From Sabethes cyaneus (lineage: Eukaryota; Arthropoda; Insecta; Diptera; Culicidae), in assembly GCF_943734655.1 (NCBI RefSeq), contig NC_071353.1, forward strand, positions 22,152,501 through 22,216,500: 64,000 nt of DNA, read 5' to 3'. Below are positions 11,541 to 21,578 of the stretch, in pieces. Position 1 is the first letter of the stretch, and each line of letters opens with the position of its first letter. The translations under genes were made by a program, and so were the position numbers. The notes under the pieces were generated by a model. The model made no database searches. It had not been told where the DNA came from and saw only the letters and a list, made by a program, of their open reading frames with translations.

Positions 11541-11983
11541 CAACAAATGCGTGTCGTCTATGTTGCCAAAATCGAGACCCTATTTTGATATGAAGAAATT
11601 GAATGTAAATGCGTTAGAAATCTACTAAATATTATTAATCAACGATTGCAACCATTTTATGTTTAAAAAGTTCGTCAAGAGCTATCCGTCCGGTGCAAGT
11701 AAGTGTTTGGCAACCTGTAATAAGACGTAGTCCTACGGCAATAAAAGTATTATTGCTCGAAACATTCTATAACCGCAAACTTTTTTCCATGAAGACACTC
11801 AGGGCCGCATTTTTTCGTCATTTAGAGCATGTATGCGGAAACTGACATATATTTTAGTGACAGATATTTTTGGAAGTGAAATATTTTGTGTTGTCAAAAA
11901 CGGATACTTTTATTGCCAAATTCGGGGCATGCCAAAATCGAACCATGCCAAAATCGAGCCATGCTAAATTCGAAATCCCACTG
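11541..11983. mobile_element. Truncated copy of the CAG...CTG TA-MITE
   Basis: About 440 bp matches the complete copy at 32509-32965 in the same orientation. Shared blocks include ACAAATGCGTGTCG, TTGAATGTAAATGCGTTAGA, GAGCTATCCGTCCGGTGCAA and the right end GCCATGC...TTCGAAATCC, CTG, TA. About 20 bp of the left TIR is missing after the initial CA. The right-hand TA (11984-11985) directly abuts another GGGTA end, so two elements may share this TA. Confidence 0.75.
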
Positions 11984-11985
11984 TA

Positions 11986-12944
11986 GGGTAAAGTGGTGCA
12001 TAACGCACGGCTTAAGCAAAACATCATTTTGCAAAGCAACGGTGTGTTTGTTCCATGTTTTTTAACCTCTAGAAGACTTTGGAATCTATTTTACACTTAC
12101 TGCTGGTGAAATTTCCTAACAAAAACCGGTATTTTTGTTATTTTTGACGATTTTTAGCAAGAGTCAAAATCATTATGTGGGCGTGGGGCAAAACGCCAAA
12201 ACCCGCTGGCAAAACGCACCAAGTTTGCCAAGCCAGGCGTTAAACGCAACCAGCAAATTTACATATAATCACGTGTTGTATAAACTCCTAAAACTAGGCT
12301 TCCAAAATGGCGGAAGCGTTTGTTATAGCGTTTGTCCATAGGTTTGTTTGCTGGGATATAATGGGTTCATATTTCAACATTGTCAATAAAATTTATTCTT
12401 TTAGTTTTCTCCAACTGATGTGTGATGAAATATTGTAAGTTAAACAAAGTACAATTAGGTTTAAGGCAAATTCTAAGTCCTATACAATACTTAATATTGC
12501 TACATTTTTAATAAATAATCTGAAACAAAAGATGTACTGCAAATTAAAAATATTTTATAACTGTTCGATTCCACTGTGGTGCATTCTATCTAACCCTGTT
12601 TTTTATTTTGAAGTTTTTTGCAATTTATGTGAAAAACATGCCTAGTTAATGCCATTTTTGAATCATGAATCATCGAGTATGACAGTATATCAATTAGATA
12701 GACTGTATTTATTATGAAATTTGCATACCGACTAGTAGTAAAAGCTTAAGAGAAAACCGTGATTTCTTACATGTGGAATGAGATCGCGGATAATCGCTTG
12801 ATTTTATTGGATGTGGCTATGTTTGAAGGATTCATATGCTACACAATGATGAATTAGCTTGTTTTACACCAAAATAAAATGCGCATTCATAATTTTACAA
12901 AATAGTTTCAACGTTTTTAAACAATTAACAATTAACAACAATTA
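11986..12944. other. Repeat-like, unassigned
   Basis: Begins GGGTAAAGTGGTGCATAACG directly after a TA and contains several AAAACGC-type units near 12180-12260. It may be another GGGTA-ended element, with a possible partner end near 12590-12597 (CTAACCCTG), but the inverted match beyond GGGT is poor. No gene. Confidence 0.3.
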
Positions 12945-13092
12945 ACACACACAGACAGACATTGCTCAATGTGTAGAACCGTATCGATTGGTATGGCACT
13001 TGGTCCTCCGGGCCTTGCTTGGTTCTATTTCGCGTTTTTGTGTTTTTTGACCAATTTCCAAGCTTTTGTTATATAGTAGGTATAACAAAAGT
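12945..13092 (+). mobile_element. LINE 3' UTR remnant with terminal hairpin
   Basis: The stretch CACAGACAGACATTGCTCA, then CGATTGGTATGGCACT and TCCTCCGGGCC, resembles a 3' UTR that I recall from several mosquito non-LTR retrotransposons. It ends in a perfect 11-bp hairpin: CTTTTGTTATA (13063-13073), loop TAGTAGG, TATAACAAAAG (13081-13091), followed by an A-rich tail. Such 3' hairpins are thought to be read by the element's RT. No attached ORF remains. The family is from memory and needs a library match. Confidence 0.5.
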
Positions 13093-13149
13093 AAAAAAGA
13101 AACACACCCTGTGGTGGTAAATCACTAGACTTGCCGTAGCGACCGACGG

Positions 13150-13395
13150 CAACGCATTACCTGTTGCTATCGCACTGACCGTGTCTATTTTCTCTGCGGC
13201 ATAAGCAAAAAGCAGTCACACAAAAACAATATCGCCGCCGAGGAAGTGTGCGGTGCGTGTGTGCGCATGATAGAATTGGAAGAATGAAATAAAACTAGGT
13301 ATTAAACTTAATAGAATGGTCCGGCGATAGTGTAAAGCTAACACACTGGCCCGGCAAGCGAGAGATGTGGGTTCTACAATAGTAGCACAGTGCAA
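13150..13395 (+). repeat. SINE-like repeat related to 58180-58455
   Basis: Shares AAAAAGCAGTCACACAAAAA and the GAATG...AAACTAGG.ATTAAAC segment with 58180-58400. The last part, TAGTGTAAAGCTAACACACTGG followed by GATGTGGGTTCTAC, has the spacing of a tRNA A box and a decayed B box. It is probably a tRNA-derived SINE lying upstream (low-coordinate side) of the intact RTE insertion. Confidence 0.45.
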
Positions 13396-13473
13396 TGCAA
13401 CTATTTGGCCACATTTACACCTATTTTCAATCTGAAATTTATACCTTTTATGGCAGGGTCTTCTTCTTCTTCT

Positions 13474-16400
13474 TCAGCAGCATAGAGCCGGGGTGGCTCG
13501 TGCTGTTTCAAGCACTCGTCTCCATTCAACTCGGTCTTGGGCCACTCGTCGCCAATTTCCTAGTCGTCTCAGAAGTCGCAAATCGCTTTCGACCTGGTCG
13601 AGCCATCGTGCACGTTGGGCCCCTCTGTTCCTGGTGCCGGTGGGGTTGTTGAAGAGGACCGTTTTCGTCGCACTGTCGTCCGGCATCCTTACGACGTGTC
13701 CGGCCCACCGTAGCCTGCTAACTTTCGCTAGATGTACGATGGGAGTCTCCCCAAGCAGTGCCTGTAGCTCGTGATTCATACGCCTCCGCCACTCTCCGCT
13801 TTCAGTTTGTACTCCGCCAAATATCGTCCGCAGCACTTTCCGCTCAAACACGGCAAGGGCGCGTATGTCCTCCGTAAGCAGCGTCACGGCTTCAAGTCCA
13901 TAAAGAACTACCGGTCTAATAATGGTTTTGTACATTGTTAGCTTCGTGCGGCGGCGTATGCTTCCTGATCGTAGCGTTTTACGAAGGGCAAAGTAGGCCC
14001 GATTTCCCGCTTGGATGCGCCGCTGGATCTCCTTACTAGTGTTGTTGTCCGCGGTCACCAGCGATCCCAAATACACGAACTCTTCTACCACTTCTAGTTC
14101 GTCGCCGTCAACGGTTACCGTCCGTGGGAGGCGCGCATTTGTTTCCTTTGAGCCTCTTCCTTTCATGTATTTGGTCTTCGACGCATTTATTTTTAGCCCA
14201 ATTCTCCTAGACTCCGCTTTCAGTCTGGCGTAGATTGCCTCCGCCGTCGCAAAGTTCCTGGCTATGATATCGAAGTCATCTGCAAAGCCTAGAAGTTGGC
14301 TACTCTTGGTAAAAATCGTGCCTCTCGTTTCAATGCCCGCTCGTCGGATCACCCCCTCAAGAGCGATGTTGAACAGCATGCAGGATAGACCGTCACCTTG
14401 TCTCAACCCTCGTCGCGTCTCAAAGGGACTCGAGAGTGTCCCAGAGATGCGTACGAAACACATCACTCGATCCAATGTAGCTCTGATCAGTCGCGTCAGT
14501 TTGTCCGGAAAACCGTATTCGTGCATTATCTGCCATAGCTTGTCTCGATCGACTGTATCGTATGCTGCTTTGAAATCGATAAAGATGTGATGCGTGGGCA
14601 CGTTGTACTCCCGACATTTCTGCAAGATCTGTCGGATAGTAAATATTTGGTCCGTAGTTGCGCGAGCCCCCATGAAACCCGCCTGATAATTCCCTACGAA
14701 ACCTTGTGCTATCGGTGACAGCCGGCGTAACAGGATCTGGGAGAGTACCTTGTAGGCGGCGTTTACCAACGTAATACCACGATAGTTGCAGCAGTCTAGC
14801 CGATCACCCTTTTTGTAGATGGGACAAACCACTCCTTCCATCCATTCCTCCGGTAGCTTTTCCTCCTCCCAAATCCTCGAAATAACCCAGTGTAGAGCCT
14901 TTGCTAGCGTTTCCCCGCCATGTTTATAAAGCTCTGCCGGTAGGCGGTCCTTCCCAGCGGCTTTATTGGTCTTCAGCAACCTGATTTCTCGTTTGACTTC
15001 TTGGAGATCAGGTGCTAGGACATCACTATCTTCCATGGGCGCTCCTAGGTTAATTTCCGTTCCGCCTCCTTCAGCGACTTCGCCATTGAGGTGTTCATCG
15101 AAGAACTGCTTCCACCTGTCGACCACCTCGCGCTCGTTTGTAATTAGATTCCCTCCCTCGTCCCTACACATGTCAGGTTTCGGTGTGTAGCCCTTCCGAG
15201 TTTGGTTCACCTTCTCATAAAACTTGCGCGTGTCATTAGCTCGGAATAGTTGTTCTAATTCTTCACGATCTCTGTCCTCCTTTTGGCGCTTTTTTCTCCT
15301 CAGGATCGTGGTCAACTGGTTCCTAGCTCGTCGGTACTTGGCCAGGTTCTCTCTAGTGGCAATACTTAGATAATTTTTCCAAGCGTTTTTTTTCTCCTCC
15401 ACCGCTTGTTGGCATTCCCCATCAAACCAATCATTTTGTGTACTCCGAGGCTCAATACCTAGTGCCGCGGTAGCGGCCTCTCCGATGGCCGAGCGTATTC
15501 TGCCCCAACCGTCTTCGAGGTTTGAAGCACCTAACTCTTCGGAAGAAGGCAGTGCCTCATTCAGTACTCGCGCGTAGTTCTCGGCAGCTTGTGGGTTATC
15601 TAGCTGCCTGATGTTCAGCCGAGGAGGGCGGCTTTGACGTGTCCGGTATACGGTGGACAGCTTTGAGCGCACATGTACTGCTACTAGGTAATGGTCAGAA
15701 TCGATATCCGCACCCCGACGGGAGCGTACGTTCGTGATGTTAGAGAAGAACCGGCCCTCTATGAGAACGTGGTCAATTTGGTTCATTGTACGTTGGTCAG
15801 GTGATCTCCAGGTGGCTTTGTGGATATCCTTGCGCGGGAAAAAGGTACTTCGGATCACCAGGCCTCGGGAAGCTGCGAAGTTTATACATCGTTGGCCGTT
15901 ATCGTTTGTGTCGGTGTGCAGGCTATGGGGTCCTACCACCGGTCTATACATTTCTTCCCTACCGACCTGGGCGTTCATATCCCCGATGACGATCTTGATG
16001 TCCCGTGACGAGCAGCTGTCGTACGTAGCCTCCAGCCTCGCGTAGAACGCTTCTTTCTCATCGTCGGGTCTACCTTCGTGCGGGCAGTGCACGTTAATGA
16101 TGCTATAATTGAAGAAACGGCCCTTTATCCTCAATACACACATTCTCTCGTTGATCGCCTTCCAATCTATCACGCGATCCTGCATTCCGCCCAGCACTAC
16201 AAAGCCCGTTCCCAGTTCGTTGGTAGCGCCACCACTCTGGTAAAACTGGGCCTTTCCGCCACGTATCTTCCATACCTTCTCTCCTTTGCGACAGATTTCC
16301 TGCAGAGCTACGATGCCGAGTTTGCGGGGTTCCAGCTGTTCAATCAGCACCCGCTCGCAACCTGCGAAATTTAGCGATCTGCAGTTCCAAGTCCCGAGTC

Positions 16401-16485
16401 TCCATTCGTCGTCCTTATTTCGTCGCCTAGGTCGATGCCGAATATTCCGCTCCGAATATGCTTGAATGTTGTTAGTTTGTGTTGT
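13474..16485 (-). CDS. RTE ORF2: endonuclease-reverse transcriptase
   Basis: The frame is open from after a stop at 16488-16486 to the TGA, 1,003 codons. It encodes the protein that nicks target DNA and copies the element's RNA at the nick (target-primed reverse transcription, in the nucleus). Residue numbers below count from GTG at 16350. The segment upstream of it already carries the endonuclease start, RLGTWNCRSLN. The APE-type endonuclease continues with VIGDMNAQVG (121-130) and SDH (218-220). A basic linker with coiled-coil-like KKRQKEDRDREELE follows (about 315-385). RT motifs are NYRGI (522-526), FIDFKAAYD (590-598), GLRQGDG (648-654) and FADD (689-692, in place of YADD). The C-terminal box SRLRWAGHVVRMP spans 878-890. 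No in-frame ATG occurs before residue 56, so starting there would destroy the endonuclease. Expression by -1 shifting from the overlapping short frame, reinitiation or non-AUG start is inferred. RTE clade is likely; another APE-type clade is less so. Confidence 0.92.
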   Translation of the reverse strand, partial: TTQTNNIQAYSERNIRHRPRRRNKDDEWRLGTWNCRSLNFAGCERVLIEQLEPRKLGIVALQEICRKGEKVWKIRGGKAQFYQSGGATNELGTGFVVLGGMQDRVIDWKAINERMCVLRIKGRFFNYSIINVHCPHEGRPDDEKEAFYARLEATYDSCSSRDIKIVIGDMNAQVGREEMYRPVVGPHSLHTDTNDNGQRCINFAASRGLVIRSTFFPRKDIHKATWRSPDQRTMNQIDHVLIEGRFFSNITNVRSRRGADIDSDHYLVAVHVRSKLSTVYRTRQSRPPRLNIRQLDNPQAAENYARVLNEALPSSEELGASNLEDGWGRIRSAIGEAATAALGIEPRSTQNDWFDGECQQAVEEKKNAWKNYLSIATRENLAKYRRARNQLTTILRRKKRQKEDRDREELEQLFRANDTRKFYEKVNQTRKGYTPKPDMCRDEGGNLITNEREVVDRWKQFFDEHLNGEVAEGGGTEINLGAPMEDSDVLAPDLQEVKREIRLLKTNKAAGKDRLPAELYKHGGETLAKALHWVISRIWEEEKLPEEWMEGVVCPIYKKGDRLDCCNYRGITLVNAAYKVLSQILLRRLSPIAQGFVGNYQAGFMGARATTDQIFTIRQILQKCREYNVPTHHIFIDFKAAYDTVDRDKLWQIMHEYGFPDKLTRLIRATLDRVMCFVRISGTLSSPFETRRGLRQGDGLSCMLFNIALEGVIRRAGIETRGTIFTKSSQLLGFADDFDIIARNFATAEAIYARLKAESRRIGLKINASKTKYMKGRGSKETNARLPRTVTVDGDELEVVEEFVYLGSLVTADNNTSKEIQRRIQAGNRAYFALRKTLRSGSIRRRTKLTMYKTIIRPVVLYGLEAVTLLTEDIRALAVFERKVLRTIFGGVQTESGEWRRRMNHELQALLGETPIVHLAKVSRLRWAGHVVRMPDDSATKTVLFNNPTGTRNRGAQRARWLDQVESDLRLLRRLGNWRRVAQDRVEWRRVLETARATPALCC

Positions 16486-16541
16486 TTAGGTGTGTAGCCG
16501 TACTGGGGCAACACAACCGAGTCTCGTGATGGGGCTGCCAT
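16371..16541 (-). CDS. Candidate short ORF1 of the RTE element (56 aa)
   Basis: Starts with ATG at 16541 about 200 nt into the element, reads MAAPSRDSVVLPQYGYTPKQ at its N-terminus, and ends with TAA at 16373-16371. It overlaps the open ORF2 frame by 115 nt. ORF2 is in the -1 frame relative to it. Some RTE elements carry a very short overlapping ORF1, so the arrangement fits the clade. The peptide is basic and polar, with no recognised nucleic-acid-binding motif. No classic slippery heptamer was found in the overlap. It may be a real ORF1, an upstream ORF that feeds reinitiation, or only the 5' end of ORF2 after a frameshift mutation. Confidence 0.4.
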   Translation of the reverse strand: MAAPSRDSVVLPQYGYTPKQHKLTTFKHIRSGIFGIDLGDEIRTTNGDSGLGTADR

Positions 16542-16753
16542 CTTATAGTGCCGAGACTCACTACCTCCTTCCCGGTTAGTATACGACCTTAGTTTCCACC
16601 GGGGTTGGTTACCCGATCTCCGCTAAGGTTGCTCGTATTCCGGCTGGTACCACGAGGAGGTCGGGATCGGAGTTGCTGGATAAGAGGCTAACGACCACTA
16701 TGGGGTCTATATTCCGCATTATCTAGCCGTTTACCAACCGTTTATGGCAGGGT

Positions 16754-19700
16754 GGTGCTGCTAGATAGAGTCAGTAGAGTTGTTGTTCTAGCCCCGTAAT
16801 TACTTTGTACTCTAACTGCAGGCAGCGAAGTCTAGCGATAAAGAAGAGTCATTTCAGGTTACCAATATAAGTATTTTGAATGCTACTTAAAAATTAGTTT
16901 GGCAAAACCTACGGCTGCTTTACTGATAATCCTTTTATAAAGCTTTTTTTATTGATTAATGAGATTTTACATTTTAAATTCATTCATCTCTATTTTATAA
17001 TGCTGACAACGCTTATTTTCAGCTGATTATCGCAAAGAAGAACTAGAATTTTGGATGTCAATTTACGATAGAAATGCTGTTAAAAAGCTTATATACAGCA
17101 ACTTGCTGTAAAAAGGCCAGATATGCTAAAAGCGATCGATTTACTGCTTATGTTAATACTTACTTATTACTTGAGAAGTCTGTAAAGGCGTTTAAGGTAA
17201 AGGCTTTCAGTCGTTTATGTTTAAGCTTAAGGCTTTGGCTTCAGTTGAAGTAGAACATTTGTTTGCTGTAGCGGCTTGGAAAAATGTAACTTTCTTTGTA
17301 TGTATGTATGTATGTATGGGGACTACCACCTATCGCAGCAGAACAACTGTTCATAGCAATGGGCTTATCTGACAAGGGGAATTGTACAAACATAACCATT
17401 GGTCACGTTCACCAGGTCCTGCATGAAGGGACAAAAGGGAATCGGTCGGCAACCAACATCGCTTGCACGTACCAAGGAAAAATTTAACTTTATTTATATC
17501 AAAACTAATTTTTTCAATAAAATCAAGCTTCAAATGGAGATGTGGTTCGAAACAGCTTGACATCTGGCGAACAAATCTTACTGCTACCTTCCCGAGCAGC
17601 AGCGAAGTACAAAATAATACAAAAACAATATTAAACTGTGTTATAATGCTATATTTTGTTATTGAATAGATAAGGAGATACATCGGTAACACATTTTGTT
17701 GTTGAATAGATATTAATCCCTAAGAGGCGAACCAGCCGCAGGCTGAAAACCTCTCTAATATAGAATAAAAAAAAATATCAATCCCTGATACCTTAAATGA
17801 TATTCGAAATATTTCATAAATTTTTTGTAATGATTAAAGAAATTTTTGGATTATAAATATTTTATAAAATGATTTTTTAATATCTTATATGCTACTACAT
17901 TTGTTATTCAATACCTTAATAATACTAAAATATGTTATTCTAAACTCTGAATACGGTCATGTTATTGCTTTGTTATTCAAATAACACAAGTAGTTATTCT
18001 TTTGGCCTTAAAGGAGCAAAATTTTGATATTATTTTCTGTTATTTTACTAACTATGTCAGCCAAAACAATATCAAATTTTGATATGTGTTATTCGATTTC
18101 CATAACACATTTTGATTTTATTTTGCTCTTCGCTCCTGCTCGGGTTGACAGCAAATTGCAGTTCGCACTTTCCTCTGACAACTTGAACTTCCTCTTCCGG
18201 GTGGCATGCAGTCGAACTACTTTGTCCGGCAGCAGAGTCTGTACAAGTTAGAGTTGCTACTCCTTTCCCTTCGTCGGTGTGTGGTTTTGACTTTGAACAG
18301 AGAGATAGAGAGTAAATATTTTGTCGCACGCTGTGAATCATTTTTCGAACTATTCAGGGCGTTTTATCGGGTTTGTTTGATTTTGTTAATGTTTAAATGC
18401 TTCACACTGCAAACACTGCCGAATTTTAGCGGCTCATTGGCTGGTGTTCGGATGATTCGGAAATAGTGCAGCAATAGCAATTGCAATTGTGGGGATCATA
18501 ACTTTATGAAGCATCACGTACAAGGACGCACGAAGCAATGCCTGTGGGAGGGTACGAAACACAGAAACAACGAGTGAAATGATTTATTGTCTGAAGCAAT
18601 TGTTACTCAGCACGTTGTTTGGTAATTTAGTTTCAAATTAATTTATCGATTCTTATCTCGTGGACTAGCAGAGCTGAAATTTTCGCTTTGGGATTGCGTT
18701 AGTTTATTCAAACATTGCAAGCACAAACTAGAGTTCAATGTTGGTGGCTAGACGTTTGTAATTGTAAATAGACGATACATAATGAATAATGAATGACGGA
18801 TGATGGTTTATTAATTCAGTCAACCGTCGAGATCCGATAGCCTAGGCTTACTTTATTCTCATTAATGGTAAAGTGCCTATTTAAAACACTCAACTGACAG
18901 CCGTGCGGGCAGAGGCAGCATTGAAAAACAAATAAACGTTATGATTTTATGGTGAGTACACCATGGTAAGCTAGTCGTTTGCGCTATTTAGATTGATAAA
19001 GTTTCTCAAGTGCCTCATTGTTGCGAATCCCTGGAACCGTGAAGTATTCAATCAGCCTTTCCCTAGCACTATCGACGATAATATGAACCCTACGTTGTTA
19101 TATTCCCTGCAAAAGCATTCCCCTGTAATCCTTTTCTCCTCCATTACGTGCGATCATCTCATTTCACGTGACTACTGTGCATCGAGATGTCAACTAATTA
19201 AGATAATGGCTGTCGATTATGAGAGAGCTGCCTAATGGCACTTTGAGTGATACCCATTTAGGGCTAATTGAAAGTTTTGTTTTTACATTTCCAATACCTC
19301 GATGAGTCTGGGCTCTGATGAACACTGGACCTGGTTGATGTTGTCACCGCTGGGTGGCTGGTCGTAGTTTAGAATATCAGGAGGAGAAAACAAATTTTCC
19401 GATGTGTGTACCTGCCCTTCGGAACGAACAACGACGACGATGATGTTGCTGTTTGGAGATCTAATTTTAGATATCGCTTCAAAGCAGCCACGTTGTACCG
19501 AAGTTAAAATACTGCTCATAACTTTTAACTATGTTGATTTTATGGTTATTATTCGATTTTTTCCCAATTACTGGGGTTAAGAAGGACGGTAAGTTTATTA
19601 AAGGTTTTAATGAACAAGCGAGATTAAAAGAACCTCATTAACAAGCAACAAGCTAAATCCGACGATCAATCGAATTGAAACAAGGAAAACTTCAACATAT

Positions 19701-19818
19701 CATTGCTCCACCTCCGGGCAAACGAGCCTAACTGCATAAATACCTGCAAACGTGTCGGTTACATTTCCGTCTGACTCACCGTCAGCAGCCGGCATGCAAA
19801 TACACCGGATACCATCAT
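16754..19818. other. No gene recognised; AT-rich
   Basis: A short (TGTA)n run lies at about 17296-17318. At 17715-17765 a CTAAGAGGCGAACCAGCC / CCTCTCTAATATAGAA segment resembles tails seen in mosquito interspersed repeats (memory only). 17790-18120 is very AT-rich with recurrent TTATT/ATAAC words. No coding frame supported. Confidence 0.55.
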
Positions 19819-20208
19819 CTATATTGTGGTATATTTAATTTCCTCGACAGGATTCACTTTTCCTGGCTCGATGATTCCACCCGGGTTTTCGTCTTCCATG
19901 TTTCGTTCTGGGAGGCATGTCTCCTGGATCGCTTCGGTTTCGATTGTAAAAGTTCTAAATTCAACGCCCGTACAGCCGGGAACGGGAAACAGGCTTGTGT
20001 GTGGTAGCCTAACCAACTCCATGTTACCCCCTCCCCCCCATGTACCTGTGCAGCTGGTCATCGTGAAAAGCCTGCCTCCATGCGAGAACTGCACGCTGTT
20101 AGTGTGATTTGCTAAACGAACTCCCGTTGAGAGTGAGTGTGGGAAAAATCTGCTGCCTACGGATCGGTTCGGTGCGGTAACGGATGTGGCTGGATCAGTG
20201 CCCGTCAA
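19819..20208 (-). other. Unrecognised 129-codon open frame
   Basis: A longer-than-average open frame in normal-GC DNA. The C-terminal part (PGCTGVEFRTFTIETEAIQ, then PGKVNPVEEIKYTTI) reads more like protein than most frames here, but the opposite strand is open for 93 codons too. Low-coordinate flanking DNA has a CTGACG|GTGAGT donor-like string on the minus strand just after the stop. I do not recognise a family, and no transposon motif is seen. Chance is the leading explanation. Confidence 0.15.
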
Positions 20209-20654
20209 GGCACCGACTGTGCCCGTCAGAAGCGATAGTTTCGAACGTTGGAATCGATGAAAATGAGATGGAAATTTATGAATGCTTTGTGTTTGTGTGT
20301 GATTGTGTCAGTCACCATTCCGACAAATGTATTACTTGATTTGAGTAGTTGAATGTAGCATTGTTTTCGTGTTCGATGAATGATGGAAACAGGTCGTTTT
20401 CAGATGCTCTTAATAATAATCGATTTCTCTCAATTTTGTGATTTTCCGATATTTGCTTGTGGCTTATTCTGGAGGAAGTTCGTTGTAATTTTTATGGATG
20501 TGGGGTTGATTCGATTGAGCTGAAGAATTTTATCATCGAATTCTATGCAATAGATCCTATTGCGGGCATGACATCAAGTATCACATCTACTACAGTAGCG
20601 GCAATAAAGTCAGATTCGTATTACACCGAAAACAAATGAAGCGTGTCATTAGGT
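20209..20654. other. No gene recognised
   Basis: Unassigned sequence between the 19.8-kb frame and the next RTE relic. Confidence 0.5.
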
Positions 20655-21430
20655 GCGTCTATGGGTATTGAGGATTAATACCAAATCCCGTTAACGTGAA
20701 AGAGGAGTTCTATGATCTCCTCGATAGGGTATATGGAGATTACCCAGCACATGACATAAAGATAGTCATCGGGGATACAAATCCACAGATCGGACGCGAA
20801 GAGTTCTTTCGCCCCGTTACTGGTAGAGAAAGCCTTCAACCTACCACAAACGACAATAGTCTTGAGGGTAATCAGCTTCGCTGCAGCCAGAGGAATGGCT
20901 ATCTGTAGTACCTGTTTTGCACGACGGAACATTCGGAAGTATATCTAAGCAACAACATTTCGATGTACTGTTGAATGGTGAACAAGATGGAGCTGTCAAC
21001 AGAAACAGGATAACGATTGAGAGATAAGTTGTTGATCTACCAAATTTGGACGAGGTTGAAAAAGCAGCTAGAGAGGTGATAAACGACAGAACAGCTGGAC
21101 AGGACGGCATCCCCGGCGAACGTTTGAAAGGTCGGGTGCGAATGGCTGTATTGTGCAATCTATCAGGTTATAAGGAAGGTCTCATGTACCCTATCTACAA
21201 AAAAGTCATCGCCTCGAATGCAGTAATTACCGAGGCATTGCTCTCTTCAATTCTGCATACAAAATCCTCTCCCGCATCCTGTTTCACAGACTGAGATCGT
21301 TGCAGGAAACCGTTATTGGCGAATACCAGTGTGGTTTTCAAGAGGAACGGTTCACGACGGACCAAATGTTCACCTTGCGATAAGTCCTCGACAAATTCCA
21401 TTTGTTTATAGACTTCAAGGCGGCGTACGA
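20655..21430 (+). pseudogene. RTE-type LINE relic: endonuclease plus start of RT
   Basis: The plus strand reads LWVLRIN near 20660, then EEFYDLLDRVYGDYPAHDIK and IVIGDTNPQIGREEFFRPV, the endonuclease core with GDTN in place of GDMN. In another frame, ISFAAARGMAICST follows. After an internal deletion come the linker KAAREVINDRTAGQDGIPGE and YPIYKK, then, frame-shifted, NYRGIALFNSAYKILSRIL, GEYQCGFQE, TDQMFTLR and FIDFKAAY. Order matches ORF2 of the intact element, but stops, frameshifts and a deletion between endonuclease and RT disable it. It breaks off at about 21430. The C-terminal piece of a similar element reappears at 23560, so the two may be halves of one copy split by 21430-23560. Confidence 0.8.
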
Positions 21431-21578
21431 AATGAGCCAATTAAACGAAATGAGTTATAGGCATACGTACGTTAGGCATACGGACATAGGCATAATGGAC
21501 GGTAGACCTAATGGACGTTAGGCATAATTTACGAAATTTCGCTTTCCTGCGTACACGCACTTGAGTCAATCGTCGCTG

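Larger units (their letters stand above)
13460..16740 (-). mobile_element. Full-length 3,281-bp RTE-type non-LTR retrotransposon
   Basis: The 13-bp repeat TTTATGGCAGGGT lies at 13447-13459 and again at 16741-16753, so both ends of the insertion are defined. On the minus strand the order is a 5' UTR (16740-16542), a short frame (16541-16371), a long EN-RT frame to a TGA at 13476-13474, and then only 14 nt, AGA repeated, before the duplication. A 3' UTR reduced to a trinucleotide tail, total length near 3.3 kb, an APE endonuclease without RNase H, and a GHV-R-M C-terminal box all fit the RTE clade (BovB-like). No stop interrupts the EN-RT frame. It is the only apparently intact transposon in the window and probably a recent insertion. 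A relative with the same sequence signature, badly decayed, lies at 51598-53200. Confidence 0.9.

Noticed and set aside
11986..12597. Complete GGGTA-ended transposon
   Set aside because: The proposed right end CTAACCCTG matches the left end only over GGGT; kept as unassigned.
13493..16374. Many short plus-strand frames across 13.5-16.4 kb
   Set aside because: Antisense shadows of the RTE endonuclease/RT frame.
17296..17318. CRISPR-like or regulatory tandem repeat
   Set aside because: Simple (TGTA)n microsatellite; no spacer-repeat array occurs anywhere in the window.
19826..20107. 93-codon plus-strand frame opposite the 129-codon minus frame
   Set aside because: Both strands open in the same stretch, no motif, no family; at most one could be real.
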